A DNA stretch of 32,188 nucleotides from Candidatus Levybacteria bacterium GW2011_GWA1_37_16 (GCA_943354875.1 CALRDJ010000007.1:1-32188); one strand, 5' to 3'; positions 13,326 to 24,415 are shown, counted from the first letter of the stretch. The notes: a model not told the origin generated them from the letters alone. A program made the numbers and translations.

Positions 13326-14528
13326 TTACTGAATAGCTGATGTTAGATTATAAATCGGTACGATAATAGAGATGATTAAGAATGCTACTCCAAGACCCAA
13401 CACGACCATGATAAATGGCTCCATCGCAGTAGTCAATGTCTTAACTTTTTGATTTACTTCTCCTTCAAAGTAGCCTGAGATTTTTGTCATCGATTCATCC
13501 AGTTTTCCCGTCTGTTCACCGATTTTAACCGTCTGAATAAGAATGGCAGGAAAAAGAGAATACGCAGACATAGCGTCGCCCACCGATATGCCCTTTTCTA
13601 CACGTCTTGATACGTTTATGATAGCGTTTTTATATAAAATATTACCCGCCACATCTGATGATTGATTTAATGCTTCCACGACCAAGGTTCCAGTTCCGAC
13701 AAGTAAGCCAAATGTTCTACTAAATTCTGCCAAAATCGACTCCTTCAAGAGGGGACCAAAGATAGGAATTTTTAACACGAGATCATCCATAACCAGCTTT
13801 CCTGATGGAGTCGCATGCCATCTCGTGTAAAGAAAAAATCCGAGAAAAACAGCTCCCAAAACAACTGGCCAAAAATTGATAAAAAAGTTAGACATGCCTA
13901 CCACGATCAAAGTCGGTAACGGAAGCTCTACGCCCAAATTTTCATATAGAACAGATAGCTGAGGAATAACAAAAATCATCATAACAGACAGGACCAAAAT
14001 CATACCGATAATAACGATGGTCGGATACATAAGAGCTGACTTAATAGTACCTCTTAGCTTTTCTTCTTTTTCTAAATTATCTGCCAAACGAAGTAATACT
14101 TTATCCAGTAAGCCGGATGACTCAGAAGCACGAATGAGCGAGATATAGATAGATGAAAATGTGGATGGATACTTGGCAAGCGCATCAGATAACTGCCTGC
14201 CTTCCTCCACATCTGAAATAACACCTGAGACTATCTCACTCATTCGCTCATTGTGAATCTGGTCACGCAAAATAGTAAGAGATTGCATGAGAGTCAAACC
14301 AGCGGTTATCATAGAGGCCAACTGTCCAGTAAAAAACACCAGATCGGTGCTCGTCGTCTTGCTTCTGGACAAGTATTTTAAAATTCCTCCCGCTTCTTTC
14401 GGTGCGATTTTTATCGGAAGAAACTCACGACGCCTCAAGAATATAGCTGCTTCTTCCTGATCCTTCGCTTCTATTTCTCCGCTAACAGTTTTTCCTTCTT
14501 TACTCACCGCTTTGTAAAGTAGCTTCAT
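13326..14528 (-). CDS. pilC: Type IV pilus inner-membrane platform protein PilC
   Basis: PilC (GspF family) is the polytopic platform that couples the motor ATPases to pilin insertion. The 400-residue product shows the short N-terminal domain 'YKAVSKEGKTVSGEIEAKDQEEA', then two repeated T2SSF domains, each starting with a long cytoplasmic helix bundle ('VFFTGQLASMITAGLTLMQSL' and 'EFSRTFGLLVGTGTLVVEAL'). It has three transmembrane segments (about 168-192, 215-236 and 372-395). The ending 'FLIISIIVPIYNLTSAIQ' is diagnostic for PilC/GspF. The start is 5 bases after the pilT stop. Confidence 0.95.
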   Translation of the reverse strand: MKLLYKAVSKEGKTVSGEIEAKDQEEAAIFLRRREFLPIKIAPKEAGGILKYLSRSKTTSTDLVFFTGQLASMITAGLTLMQSLTILRDQIHNERMSEIVSGVISDVEEGRQLSDALAKYPSTFSSIYISLIRASESSGLLDKVLLRLADNLEKEEKLRGTIKSALMYPTIVIIGMILVLSVMMIFVIPQLSVLYENLGVELPLPTLIVVGMSNFFINFWPVVLGAVFLGFFLYTRWHATPSGKLVMDDLVLKIPIFGPLLKESILAEFSRTFGLLVGTGTLVVEALNQSSDVAGNILYKNAIINVSRRVEKGISVGDAMSAYSLFPAILIQTVKIGEQTGKLDESMTKISGYFEGEVNQKVKTLTTAMEPFIMVVLGLGVAFLIISIIVPIYNLTSAIQ

Positions 14529-14533
14529 AGAGA

Positions 14534-15595
14534 TTATCCTACTTTTCTCATTAACTCATCCTGATGCAAGGCATAGGCTTTCGCCGTTTCAAGACTAATA
14601 GTGCCCGAAAGAACTAATTGGGCTAGAGACTGCTCCAAACTTATCATGCCGATATCTTGCGAGGTTTGAATAACTGAATCAATAAGATGACTTTTCCCAT
14701 CTCGAATATTACTCGCTACTGCCGAGGTGCCGAGTAAGATTTCGCATGCCACGACACGACCACCACCAATTTGCGGCAAAAGTCGCTGGGAGATTATCCC
14801 CTTCAGTGTAGTAGCGAGCTGATTACGTATCTGTGACTGTTGATGGGCGGGAAACGAGTCAACTATGCGATCTATGCTTTGAGATGCTGAGTTCGTGTGA
14901 AGAGTAGACAAAACCAAATGGCCGGTTTCTGCGATAGTAATGGCAGCACCCATGGTTTCTGCATCACGCATTTCGCCAACTAATACTACGTCAGGATCTT
15001 CGCGCAGTGCAGAACGCAAAGCCATTTCCCAAGAGTGCGTATCTATTCCCATCTCTCTTTGGGACACGATACTTTTTCCCGGAGGATATGTGTATTCAAC
15101 CGGATCTTCTATGGTTAGAATATGCGCTGCCTTCGTAAGATTCACTTCATTCACGATTGCAGCGAGAGTAGTAGATTTTCCATGACCAGTAGGCCCACAC
15201 ACCAAAACCAAACCCTGCTTCAACTGAGCAAATGAATGAGCTATCTGTGGCAATTTTAAATCCTCAATGGTTTTGATATTCGGAGTAAGAAAACGAAGCG
15301 CTGCAGCAAGTGCTCCTTTTTCATAATATGCGTTTACCCGAAAACGCCCTGAAGCAGAACTCTGACCAAATCCGATAGAGAAGTCCAGTTCCTTATTCGT
15401 GATCAATAATTCTTTCAACTCTTTAGATACCAAAGAAAATACCATCGATTCTATCAACTCACTAGTCAAAACAGGAAAGTTGGTCAGATAAGCGAGCTCA
15501 CCATCGATACGTACTGCAGGAGGAACTCCTACCAAAAGATGTAGATCCGAAGCCTTATTTGTTACTGTTAATTGTAATAATTGCTGGATATCCAT
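14534..15595 (-). CDS. pilT: Pilus retraction ATPase PilT
   Basis: PilT is the hexameric motor that depolymerises the pilus, powering twitching and DNA uptake. The 353-residue product has the N-terminal PAS-like domain ('ASDLHLLVGVPPAVRIDGEL'), a Walker A GPTGHGKSTT (residues 134-143, K140), the Asp box 'ILTIEDPVEY', Walker B 'LREDPDVVLVGEMRDAETM', and the His box 'ETGHLVLSTLHTNSA'. The residue after GPTG is His rather than Ser. The C-terminal 'SLEQSLAQLVLSGTISLETA' replaces the usual AIRNLIREGK retraction motif with a divergent sequence. It lies between pilB and pilC. Confidence 0.94.
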   Translation of the reverse strand: MDIQQLLQLTVTNKASDLHLLVGVPPAVRIDGELAYLTNFPVLTSELIESMVFSLVSKELKELLITNKELDFSIGFGQSSASGRFRVNAYYEKGALAAALRFLTPNIKTIEDLKLPQIAHSFAQLKQGLVLVCGPTGHGKSTTLAAIVNEVNLTKAAHILTIEDPVEYTYPPGKSIVSQREMGIDTHSWEMALRSALREDPDVVLVGEMRDAETMGAAITIAETGHLVLSTLHTNSASQSIDRIVDSFPAHQQSQIRNQLATTLKGIISQRLLPQIGGGRVVACEILLGTSAVASNIRDGKSHLIDSVIQTSQDIGMISLEQSLAQLVLSGTISLETAKAYALHQDELMRKVG

Positions 15596-15618
15596 ATTCG
15601 CTCTTGCTCAAATTTGAA

Positions 15619-17442
15619 CTACTCCTGTGCTACCCTGAGCACTTCTTCAATCGTCGTCACACCCGCCAATGCCTTTAAATATCCATCCTGCTTCATGGTA
15701 ATCATTCCTCCGACTACCGCCTCTTTTTGTATGGTAGCACTATCGGACTTTTGCAATATCAAGTGAGCAATTTTTTCATTTATGGTCAAAACTTCGTAAA
15801 TACCCATTCTTCCCGTATATCGAGCATTTCCACAATCGAGACACCCTTTTCCACGATATAATTTCATCTCTTTTCCATCTTGAGGAAGATATGGACCTAA
15901 TTCTTTTTTTATCTCCTCTACTACTTCCGGTGAGGGAACATACGCCTCTCTACAAGTCTGACATACTTTTCGAACAATACGCTGCCCGATAACTCCAGTC
16001 ATGGTGGAAGCAAGTAAAAAACTTTCTGCACCCAAATCTATAAGACGAGGAAGCGCCCCCGCTGCATCGGACGTATGTAGTGTGGAGAAAACCAAATGAC
16101 CAGTAAGCGCTGCTTGAAGAGCTAAGTCTCCAGTTTCTTTATCACGAATTTCTCCGACCAGAATAATATTTGGGTCCTGACGCAAAAATGACCTCAGTCC
16201 CGAAGCAAAAGTAAGTCCCACTGCAGGATTTATCTGAACCTGATTAACACCAGCAATCTGATATTCGACCGGATCTTCTAACGACATGATATTTACTCGA
16301 GTAGTATTTAGCTTCGATAAGAGAGAATAAAGGGTAGTGGTTTTTCCAGATCCAGTAGGTCCACAAACCAAAATAATTCCATGTGGACGCAAACTAGCCG
16401 TTTCTAAGTTCTTAAGCGTTGATCCATTAATTCCCAAGTCTTGCAACGTCGGTATTCCTCCAGATTTACGAAGCAAACGCATAACAATCTTCTCACCAAA
16501 TACAGTAGGAAGAACTGAAATACGCAGATCAACCTCGTCTTTGGCTACTTTAAAGTTAAACCGACCGTCTTGCGGAATCCTGTGTTCATCGATTTTCATC
16601 TCGGATAAAATTTTTATACGAGAAACTACTGCCTCCTGTACTGGCTTTGGAAGAGAAAGTCGATCATATAAGATTCCGTCAATTCTATACCGGACTCGAA
16701 CTCGATCCTCCTGTGGCTCGATATGCACGTCAGACGCACGACTAGAAACAGCATACTCTAGAATAGTCGATACGATTTTGGCGATAGGTGCTTCCTTAAT
16801 AATCTGAGAGATCTGCGCAATATCAATCGTTTTAACTTCATTAAGTTGCTCTGTTTCTTTTATGGCTTCGCCAACTTCTGTAACGAGCTCCTGTCTATAC
16901 TGCGTCGCTATAGCCTCTGCGACACTAGAACGCGTGGCGGCAAATGATTTGATAGCAAGCCCTGTTTTCTGCTGAACGAACTGAGTAGCTTCGATATTTG
17001 TCGGATTACTCATCGCTACCGAAAGAGTTTTCATCGACTCGTCATATATAAAAGGGATCAGAGAAAAACGCTCAGCTACGGCGCGAGGAACAAAATTCAA
17101 CGCCTGGGGTGAAAACGTCGTATCGCTTAAAGAAATAAAAGGAATACCTAAAGTCTTAGCACGTGCTTCAGCAAGCTTCTCTTCAGACACATACTTTCCC
17201 GACTCCAGAATTGACTCAATTGGCTGATTTGAACTAATACTTTGTAATTTAATCTCTTCATACTGTGCTGGAGTAAGAATATGATCTTCAAATAAAATAT
17301 CCACGAGAGACTGACTATGATTTACTGGAAGCGTCGAGGGAGTAGGCTGTGATACAGGATCTGGATTTACAGCAGGTGCCACACCAGGTTGTGGTGTAGA
17401 TAAATCTACAGAAATAGAACCGACGTCTTGTGTTGCGGGCAT
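15619..17442 (-). CDS. pilB: Pilus extension ATPase PilB
   Basis: PilB (GspE family) drives pilus assembly. The ~607-residue product has an N-terminal MshEN domain (roughly 45-160), then the ATPase core with 'SSRASDVHIEPQEDRVRVRYRIDG', Walker A GPTGSGKTTT, Asp box 'MSLEDPVEYQI', Walker B 'LRQDPNIILVGEIRDKETG', His box 'TGHLVFSTLHTSDA', and a tetracysteine zinc site (C-x2-C near 'VCQTC', then 'CLDCG'). ATGs at 17454 and 17451 would add four or three residues but overlap the -10 box. The ATG at 17442 sits at the expected transcription start, so I prefer a leaderless start MPATQDVGS. It heads the pilB-pilT-pilC operon. Confidence 0.93.
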   Translation of the reverse strand: MPATQDVGSISVDLSTPQPGVAPAVNPDPVSQPTPSTLPVNHSQSLVDILFEDHILTPAQYEEIKLQSISSNQPIESILESGKYVSEEKLAEARAKTLGIPFISLSDTTFSPQALNFVPRAVAERFSLIPFIYDESMKTLSVAMSNPTNIEATQFVQQKTGLAIKSFAATRSSVAEAIATQYRQELVTEVGEAIKETEQLNEVKTIDIAQISQIIKEAPIAKIVSTILEYAVSSRASDVHIEPQEDRVRVRYRIDGILYDRLSLPKPVQEAVVSRIKILSEMKIDEHRIPQDGRFNFKVAKDEVDLRISVLPTVFGEKIVMRLLRKSGGIPTLQDLGINGSTLKNLETASLRPHGIILVCGPTGSGKTTTLYSLLSKLNTTRVNIMSLEDPVEYQIAGVNQVQINPAVGLTFASGLRSFLRQDPNIILVGEIRDKETGDLALQAALTGHLVFSTLHTSDAAGALPRLIDLGAESFLLASTMTGVIGQRIVRKVCQTCREAYVPSPEVVEEIKKELGPYLPQDGKEMKLYRGKGCLDCGNARYTGRMGIYEVLTINEKIAHLILQKSDSATIQKEAVVGGMITMKQDGYLKALAGVTTIEEVLRVAQE

Positions 17443-17449
17443 TAGTTTC

Positions 17450-17479
17450 ATCATAAGGAAAACTAATATATAATGTCAA
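17450..17479 (-). promoter_or_regulatory. Promoter for pilB-pilT-pilC (leaderless)
   Basis: On the minus strand, TTGACA (17479-17474) is followed after 18 bases by TATGAT (17455-17450). The expected start is about 17443, next to the ATG at 17442. The -35 box shares base 17474 with the -10 box of the divergent holB-like gene. Confidence 0.6.
17469..17474 (+). promoter_or_regulatory. -10 element for the divergent holB-like gene
   Basis: A perfect TATAAT at 17469-17474 predicts a start near 17481 and an ~18-base leader before the ATG at 17499. No good -35 box is visible 16-18 bases upstream. It touches the pilB -35 box, so polymerase probably cannot occupy both promoters at once. Confidence 0.5.
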
Positions 17480-17498
17480 GGCACGCAAAGCAAAAAAC

Positions 17499-18179
17499 AT
17501 GCAAAGTCTTATACTGATCTCCAAAGATTCAGACAAAATAAAACTATACCTCGATTCCCTTACTAAGGAGGAGCATATAAGTGTTTTCGATACACAATTT
17601 CTTGATCCCGAATCATCACTCGGCATAAGAGACGTACGAGAGTTACAAAATACTGTTTTTCTAAAACCTCTAGAAAGTCCGAAAAAACTTATCATCATAA
17701 AAAAAGCCGAAACCGCCACCATAGATGCCCAAAATGCCTTACTGAAACTTCTTGAAGAACCACCACCACATCTCCTTATTGTTCTTGTTACGGAAAATAT
17801 AGATGCTTTACTTCCCACGGTAAGATCGAGGTGCACGATCGTAACTATAAACGAATCGAAGGAATCCACAAATATAAAACCAGAAGAACTAGACGTGATA
17901 CTATCCGCCACAACACTGGGAGCAAAACTAAAACTTGCCCAAGACCACGGAAAAACGAAAGAAGAGGCACTACTCTGGCTACACACACTTATCGCTACGA
18001 CCCGTAGCTCCCTTACTGAGTTCCAAACCAGCCAATCAAGTCAGAAAGTATCTGCATATCTGAAACTTTTAGCATCTCTAAACAAGGCGTATGTTATCTT
18101 AAGCTCTACGAATACGTCTCCGCGACTTGTTCTCGAAAACACACTCCTGCAAGGCACAACTGAATATATACGAAAATAG
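17499..18179 (+). CDS. holB: DNA polymerase III delta-prime-like clamp-loader subunit (short)
   Basis: This 226-residue AAA-type protein contains the clamp-loader core 'LKPLESPKKLIIIKKAETATIDAQ', then NALLKLLEEPPPHLLIVLVT and 'LLPTVRSRC'. The last is the SRC motif that delivers the arginine finger to a neighbouring ATP site. The protein begins about 50 residues later than E. coli delta-prime and has no Walker A motif, which fits delta-prime, a non-hydrolysing subunit. The C-terminal part is helical, as in the clamp-loader collar, but weakly conserved. The first ~40 residues do not look like a standard RecA-fold start. It is transcribed away from pilB and lies upstream of gyrB. Confidence 0.78.
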   Translation: MQSLILISKDSDKIKLYLDSLTKEEHISVFDTQFLDPESSLGIRDVRELQNTVFLKPLESPKKLIIIKKAETATIDAQNALLKLLEEPPPHLLIVLVTENIDALLPTVRSRCTIVTINESKESTNIKPEELDVILSATTLGAKLKLAQDHGKTKEEALLWLHTLIATTRSSLTEFQTSQSSQKVSAYLKLLASLNKAYVILSSTNTSPRLVLENTLLQGTTEYIRK

Positions 18180-18226
18180 GCAAAGTCGAATAGTACCATG
18201 AGATATCAAACAGATTACATCAAGCG

Positions 18227-18256
18227 TTGACAAGGCTATAAAAGGTTTGGTATGCT
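18227..18256 (+). promoter_or_regulatory. Promoter for gyrB
   Basis: TTGACA (18227-18232) and TATGCT (18251-18256) are 18 bases apart. The expected start is about 18263, two bases before an ATG (18265) that opens a 15-codon leader reading frame overlapping gyrB. Confidence 0.65.
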
Positions 18257-18264
18257 GTCTCTCT

Positions 18265-20275
<2,011 letters not shown>

Positions 20276-20300
20276 TTAATTTTCTATTCGAAATTAGGAA

Positions 20301-20310
20301 GAGGGGGTGA
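20301..20310 (+). promoter_or_regulatory. Strong Shine-Dalgarno site for ppa
   Basis: GAGGGGGTGA matches the anti-Shine-Dalgarno complement AAGGAGGTGA at 8 of 10 positions and ends 10 bases before the ppa ATG at 20321. It is one of very few clear ribosome-binding sites in the window, which makes ppa stand out from the mostly leaderless or SD-less genes. Confidence 0.7.
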
Positions 20311-20320
20311 CTAACAAATT

Positions 20321-20836
20321 ATGGATATAAGTAAATTATCATCAGGAGAAAATCCAGAGAATGGTCAAGTAAACGTATTTATCGAAATCCCAGCAGGATC
20401 TTCGGTAAAATATGAGCTCGATAAAGAAAGTGGCATGATCGTCGTGGATAGATTCCTATACACAGAAATGGAATACCCATTCAACTACGGGTTTGTTCCT
20501 CATACTGAGTCAGGTGACGGTGACCCACTCGATGTACTAGTTTTAACGAGTAAACCAGTCGTTCCAGGCGTAGTTATCGCTGCGAAAGTTATCGGAATGC
20601 TCGAAACTGAAGACGAGAAAGGTCCAGACACGAAAATTATCGCAGTTCCCATGGAAAAAACCAATCCACCATTTGGAAAATATAATGATGTTTCTGAGCT
20701 TCCGAAAGATGTTACTGAAAGCATAAAAAACTTTTTCGAACACTATAAAGAAAAAGAACCAGGCAAATGGGTAAAAGTAAGTGGCTGGAAAGGGAGAGAA
20801 GACGCGATTACAGCAGTAAAAGAATCAATAAAATAA
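20321..20836 (+). CDS. ppa: Inorganic pyrophosphatase (family I)
   Basis: This soluble enzyme hydrolyses pyrophosphate, pulling nucleic acid and nucleotide synthesis forward. The 171-residue product has the family I order of motifs: 'EIPAGSSVKYELDKESG', 'VDRFLYTEMEYPFNYGFVP', the metal-binding signature DGDPLDVLVL (D66, D68, D71) and 'HYKEKEPGKWVKVSGW', with the Lys and Tyr ligands of the active site. It sits between gyrB and gyrA with a strong Shine-Dalgarno site. The downstream gap to gyrA holds palindromic element copy B. Confidence 0.96.
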   Translation: MDISKLSSGENPENGQVNVFIEIPAGSSVKYELDKESGMIVVDRFLYTEMEYPFNYGFVPHTESGDGDPLDVLVLTSKPVVPGVVIAAKVIGMLETEDEKGPDTKIIAVPMEKTNPPFGKYNDVSELPKDVTESIKNFFEHYKEKEPGKWVKVSGWKGREDAITAVKESIK

Positions 20837-20840
20837 GGGT

Positions 20841-20927
20841 TGTCATCCTGGAGCGAAGCGATAGGATCTCAGACCTGCCGGCTGGCAGGGATTCTATCAG
20901 TCACTTCGTTCCCTCCAGAATGACGAA
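20841..20927. repeat. Palindromic intergenic element, copy B
   Basis: The outer arms TGTCATCCTGGAG and CTCCAGAATGAC enclose further paired blocks (GAAG/CTTC, GATAG/CTATC). At the tip an inner hairpin pairs CCTGCC (20874-20879) with GGCAGG (20884-20889). The whole ~87 bp folds into one long stem. The ends are the same TGTCAT/ATGAC type as in copies A, C, D and E, but the body differs. Confidence 0.82.
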
Positions 20928-20941
20928 GAAATTTTAAACAT

Positions 20942-23410
20942 ATGGCAGATATTGGTAAACTATTACAAACAGAAATAACGACAGAAGTTAAGAAAGCGTA
21001 TTTGGATTACGCTATGTCTGTTATCGTATCTCGCGCACTCCCGGATGTCAGAGACGGACTAAAACCTGTTCATCGCCGTATTCTCTACGCGATGCATGAA
21101 ATAAATCTTACGCATAGTGCGAAATATTCCAAGAGTGCGAAAATCGTCGGAGAAGTCATGGGAAAATACCACCCTCATGGAGACATTCCTATCTATGACT
21201 CACTCGTCCGCATGGCTCAAAATTTTTCTATGCGATATCCCCTCATCGATGGTCAGGGGAACTTCGGATCCATGGACGGAGATCCACCAGCACACATGCG
21301 CTATACCGAAGCCAGAATGGCAGCCATTACTGCCGAGATGCTCACAGACTTAGATAAAGAAACAGTTGCGTACGTAAGCAACTTCGACGCTACGCTGAAA
21401 GAACCCGTATTCCTTCCGGCAAAATTACCCAACCTTCTCCTTATGGGGTCTGAGGGTATCGCAGTCGGTATGGCCACGAAAATTCCTCCTCACAATCTCG
21501 GTGAGGTAATCGATGCAGTGGTATTTATGCTAAGCAGGGTTAACATCGACACGAAGGACTCCAAAGTCACTACTGATGTCACCGTAGACGAATTACTCGA
21601 ACACATAAAAGGCCCTGATTTTCCTACCGCCGGTGCCATTTACGATATTTCAGAAATTAAAAACCTGTATGCGACTGGACGCGGAAAAATAATTATTAGA
21701 GGAAAAGCTGACATCGAAGAAATTGGTCAAGGAAAATCAGCCATTATTATCACCGAACTACCGTACCAAGTAAATAAAGCATTACTCGTAGCGCGTATCG
21801 CAGACCTAGCAAAAGAAAAAAAGATCGAAGGCATTACAGATTTACGTGACGAATCAGACAGACAAGGCACCCGAGTAGTAGTAGAACTCAAACGTGATGC
21901 GGTACCGAAGAAAATATTAAATAATTTATTCAAACAAACAAGCCTCCAAACCATTTTCTCGGCCAACGTCGTCGCGCTCGTAGATGGAACACCCCAAACT
22001 CTAAATTTAAAGTCTATTTTAGAAGAGTACATAAAACATAGATATCTCGTCATTAAAAAACGTTCAGAGTTTGAACTCAGACAAGCCCAGGCACGACTTC
22101 ATATCCTCGAAGGACTGAAAATAGCAGTAGACCATATCGACGCAGTGATAAAGACCATTCGTGAATCAAAAACCCAGGACGAAGCAAAGCAAAACCTTAT
22201 GACGAAATTCAAACTGTCTGAAATTCAAGCAGTAGCTATCCTAGACTTACAACTGCGTCGCCTCGCAGCACTCGAACGACAAAAGATTGAAGATGAATAC
22301 AAAACAGTTAAGGAACTTATCGAATACTTACTGGATCTTCTCGGTCATTCAGAAAAAATTATTCCTATTATAAAAGAAGAGCTGGCAAAGTTAAAAGAAA
22401 AGTATGCTGATCCCAGAAGAACGAAAGTGTATAAGAGCAAGGTCGGGGAATTCTCAGACGAAGACCTTATCCCAAATGAACCCACCGTTATCACGCTTAC
22501 GACCACGGGGTATATAAAACGTCAATCTCTCGGTAGCTTCAAAACTCAACATCGTGGAGGAAAAGGAATCAAAGGCATGACGACTAAAGATGAGGATACC
22601 ATAGGTCACATCAGATATGCCGAAACACATGCCAACCTCTTATTCTTCACCAATCGTGGAAAAGTATATCAGCTGAAAGCGTACGAAATCAGTGAGTCCC
22701 AAAGAACGAGTAAAGGAACTGCTATCGTAAACCTGCTAAATATAGAGCAGGGAGAAAAAGTGGAATCTTTCATCGTATACAAGAAGGAACAAAAAAACGG
22801 CTTTGTATTCTTAACTACGAGAAATGGAACAGTAAAAAAATCCCCCCTAGCTGAATTTGATAACATTAGAAAAAGTGGAATCGTAGCCATAAAATTAGAT
22901 AAAAATGATGAGCTTGTATGGAGCAACTTCAGTAATGGTGATGATGATATCCTAATAGTCAGTAAGATTGGAAAGGCAATTCGTTTCTCAGAAAAAGAAG
23001 TTCGTCCACTCGGCAGAAGCACCATGGGAGTACGAGGAATAAAACTTACCCCAGATGATGAGGTCATCAGTATGGATGTTATTTTCAAAGGCGACAATCC
23101 GGATCTCTTGACCATTATGGAAAAAGGACTAGGAAAAAAGACATCAGTAGGTCAATTCAGAGGGCAAACCAGAGGAGGACAGGGAGTGAAAGTAGCAAAT
23201 GTTAGTACGAAAACCGGAAAAGTGATGATCGCCCAACTGATTCCACCTGCCTGTATCGACGTCATCATTACATCGAAAAAAGGGCTCATCGTAAAGCTGG
23301 AACTCTCAGGAGTACCGAAGCTTTCCAGAGCTACACAGGGCGTAATCCTTATGCGATTTTCTAATCCTGCAGACTCAGTAGCAGCAGCTACCTGTATCGA
23401 AGGCATTTAA
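20942..23410 (+). CDS. gyrA: DNA gyrase subunit A
   Basis: GyrA carries the DNA-cleaving tyrosine and the DNA-wrapping C-terminal domain. The 822-residue product has the quinolone-resistance region ('[21 protein letters not shown]'), the active-site Tyr in '[12 protein letters not shown]', a long coiled-coil arm (about 365-450, '[20 protein letters not shown]'), and a six-blade C-terminal beta-pinwheel. The GyrA box QHRGGKG (about residues 534-540) is present with His in the second position, supporting gyrase rather than ParC. The ATG at 20942 is 15 bases after copy B and has no Shine-Dalgarno site. Palindromic element C follows the stop by 10 bases. Confidence 0.95.
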   Translation: MADIGKLLQTEITTEVKKAYLDYAMSVIVSRALPDVRDGLKPVHRRILYAMHEINLTHSAKYSKSAKIVGEVMGKYHPHGDIPIYDSLVRMAQNFSMRYPLIDGQGNFGSMDGDPPAHMRYTEARMAAITAEMLTDLDKETVAYVSNFDATLKEPVFLPAKLPNLLLMGSEGIAVGMATKIPPHNLGEVIDAVVFMLSRVNIDTKDSKVTTDVTVDELLEHIKGPDFPTAGAIYDISEIKNLYATGRGKIIIRGKADIEEIGQGKSAIIITELPYQVNKALLVARIADLAKEKKIEGITDLRDESDRQGTRVVVELKRDAVPKKILNNLFKQTSLQTIFSANVVALVDGTPQTLNLKSILEEYIKHRYLVIKKRSEFELRQAQARLHILEGLKIAVDHIDAVIKTIRESKTQDEAKQNLMTKFKLSEIQAVAILDLQLRRLAALERQKIEDEYKTVKELIEYLLDLLGHSEKIIPIIKEELAKLKEKYADPRRTKVYKSKVGEFSDEDLIPNEPTVITLTTTGYIKRQSLGSFKTQHRGGKGIKGMTTKDEDTIGHIRYAETHANLLFFTNRGKVYQLKAYEISESQRTSKGTAIVNLLNIEQGEKVESFIVYKKEQKNGFVFLTTRNGTVKKSPLAEFDNIRKSGIVAIKLDKNDELVWSNFSNGDDDILIVSKIGKAIRFSEKEVRPLGRSTMGVRGIKLTPDDEVISMDVIFKGDNPDLLTIMEKGLGKKTSVGQFRGQTRGGQGVKVANVSTKTGKVMIAQLIPPACIDVIITSKKGLIVKLELSGVPKLSRATQGVILMRFSNPADSVAAATCIEGI

Positions 23411-23420
23411 CCATCTCTCG

Positions 23421-23494
23421 TGTCATCCCGAATTTAGTTCGGGATCTACTTCTGTCTCGACACAGGGAGATGCTGAAATGAATTCAGCATGACA
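23421..23494. repeat. Palindromic intergenic element, copy C
   Basis: This 74-bp element is bounded by TGTCAT and ATGACA. Two perfect hairpins with 5-base loops are present: ATCCCGAA/TTCGGGAT (23425-23432 with 23438-23445) and ATGCTGAA/TTCAGCAT (23470-23477 with 23483-23490). They are joined by a ~24-base spacer that is the reverse complement of the copy A spacer with one mismatch. It occupies almost the entire gyrA-folD gap. Confidence 0.9.
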
Positions 23495-23499
23495 AACAC

Positions 23500-24384
23500 A
23501 TGAGAGTAGATGGCAAAGAAATTGCACGAGTAATATTAGAACAGCTCAAACAAAAAGTAAGTGAGTTAAAAGCTTCTCCTCATCTCGTCGTAATATTAGT
23601 GGGGAATGATCCTGCATCTGCTGCGTATGTACGCCAAAAAGAACTGAAAGCAAACCTAATTGGCATACAGGCTACTGTCCACAGACTACCACAAAATGTC
23701 AGCCAAACCGAACTCCTCATGACAATCAAGCAGTTTAATGATGACTCAGGAGTTCACGGTCTTATCGTCCAAAGACCATTACCGAAAGCTATTGACGAAG
23801 CTCTCATAGATGCCGCTGTTTCACCAGAAAAAGACATCGATTCATTTCGCGATGATTCACCATACGATATGCCTTTGGCATTGGCCGTATTTAAAATATT
23901 AGAAAAAGTTTTTAAAGAGAGTGAGGGGACACAGGAGACAAATGCATCTCCCTCTGTCTCTTCTGTCTCCTATGACTCCTTTATTACCTGGCTTAAGACC
24001 AAAAACATTGTCGTTATGGGAAAAGGACAGACTGGCGGAGGACCCACCATAGCCTTACTACAAAAAAAAGGGATAAATCCTACCGTAGTAGATAGTAAAA
24101 CGACCAACCCCAGCGAGATTACCAAAACTGCAGATATTCTTATCTGCGCAGTCGGTAAGTCAAACGTCGTGAATGCTGAAATGATCAAACCAGGTGCTAT
24201 CTTACTCGCTGTAGGCATGCACAGAGGAGAAGACGAAAAACTCCATGGAGATTATGAGGAAGAGGACATTAAAGATATCGCATCATACTATACGCCGATT
24301 CCCGGAGGAGTCGGGCCAGTGAATGTAGCTATGCTGCTCCAAAACCTCGTCTCCTCAGCACAGAAAATTCAAGTTGCGGGTTGA
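23500..24384 (+). CDS. folD: Methylene-tetrahydrofolate dehydrogenase / cyclohydrolase FolD
   Basis: FolD interconverts methylene-, methenyl- and formyl-tetrahydrofolate for purine and formyl-Met synthesis. The 294-residue product has 'VGNDPASAAYVRQKELKANLIGI' (Tyr and Lys of the active site), 'GLIVQRPLPKAIDEALI' and 'KDIDSF', where the family usually has KDVDG, and an NADP-binding domain ending PIPGGVGPVNVAMLL. The usual P-C-T-P-x-G motif before the Rossmann domain is missing; in its place is a longer segment with a Ser/Thr/Glu-rich stretch (about residues 145-160) encoded by an inverted-repeat-bearing sequence (23934-23970). It starts 5 bases after palindromic element C. The fold call is secure; catalytic efficiency is uncertain. 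Confidence 0.9.
   Translation: MRVDGKEIARVILEQLKQKVSELKASPHLVVILVGNDPASAAYVRQKELKANLIGIQATVHRLPQNVSQTELLMTIKQFNDDSGVHGLIVQRPLPKAIDEALIDAAVSPEKDIDSFRDDSPYDMPLALAVFKILEKVFKESEGTQETNASPSVSSVSYDSFITWLKTKNIVVMGKGQTGGGPTIALLQKKGINPTVVDSKTTNPSEITKTADILICAVGKSNVVNAEMIKPGAILLAVGMHRGEDEKLHGDYEEEDIKDIASYYTPIPGGVGPVNVAMLLQNLVSSAQKIQVAG
23934..23970 (+). repeat. Inverted repeat inside folD, possible coding insertion
   Basis: GGAGACA (23934-23940) pairs with TGTCTCC (23964-23970). The interior contains GCATCTCCCT-c-TGTC, which closely matches the GCATCTCCCTGTGTC found in the core of palindromic elements A and C (on the reverse strand). It may be a degenerate element copy absorbed into the reading frame, or chance similarity. 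Confidence 0.45.
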
Positions 24385-24409
24385 CAGGGGAACCCGGCTT
24401 TGATAGAGT
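24381..24409 (+). promoter_or_regulatory. Promoter for pyrB
   Basis: TTGACA (24381-24386), which overlaps the folD stop codon, and TAGAGT (24404-24409) are 17 bases apart. The expected start is about 24416, giving a leader of about 54 bases with potential regulatory structure. Confidence 0.62.
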
Positions 24410-24415
24410 TAAATC

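Noticed and set aside
16337-16807. Long open frame antisense to pilB (156 codons)
   Set aside because: It overlaps strongly conserved ATPase motifs of pilB on the other strand and its product has no recognisable domain. The same applies to long antisense frames in gyrA (22669-23115), trmD (2768-3046) and the FN3 fragment (480-884).
20942-23410. Topoisomerase IV ParC instead of GyrA
   Set aside because: A GyrA box (QHRGGKG) and a full C-terminal pinwheel are present, and gyrB lies just upstream.
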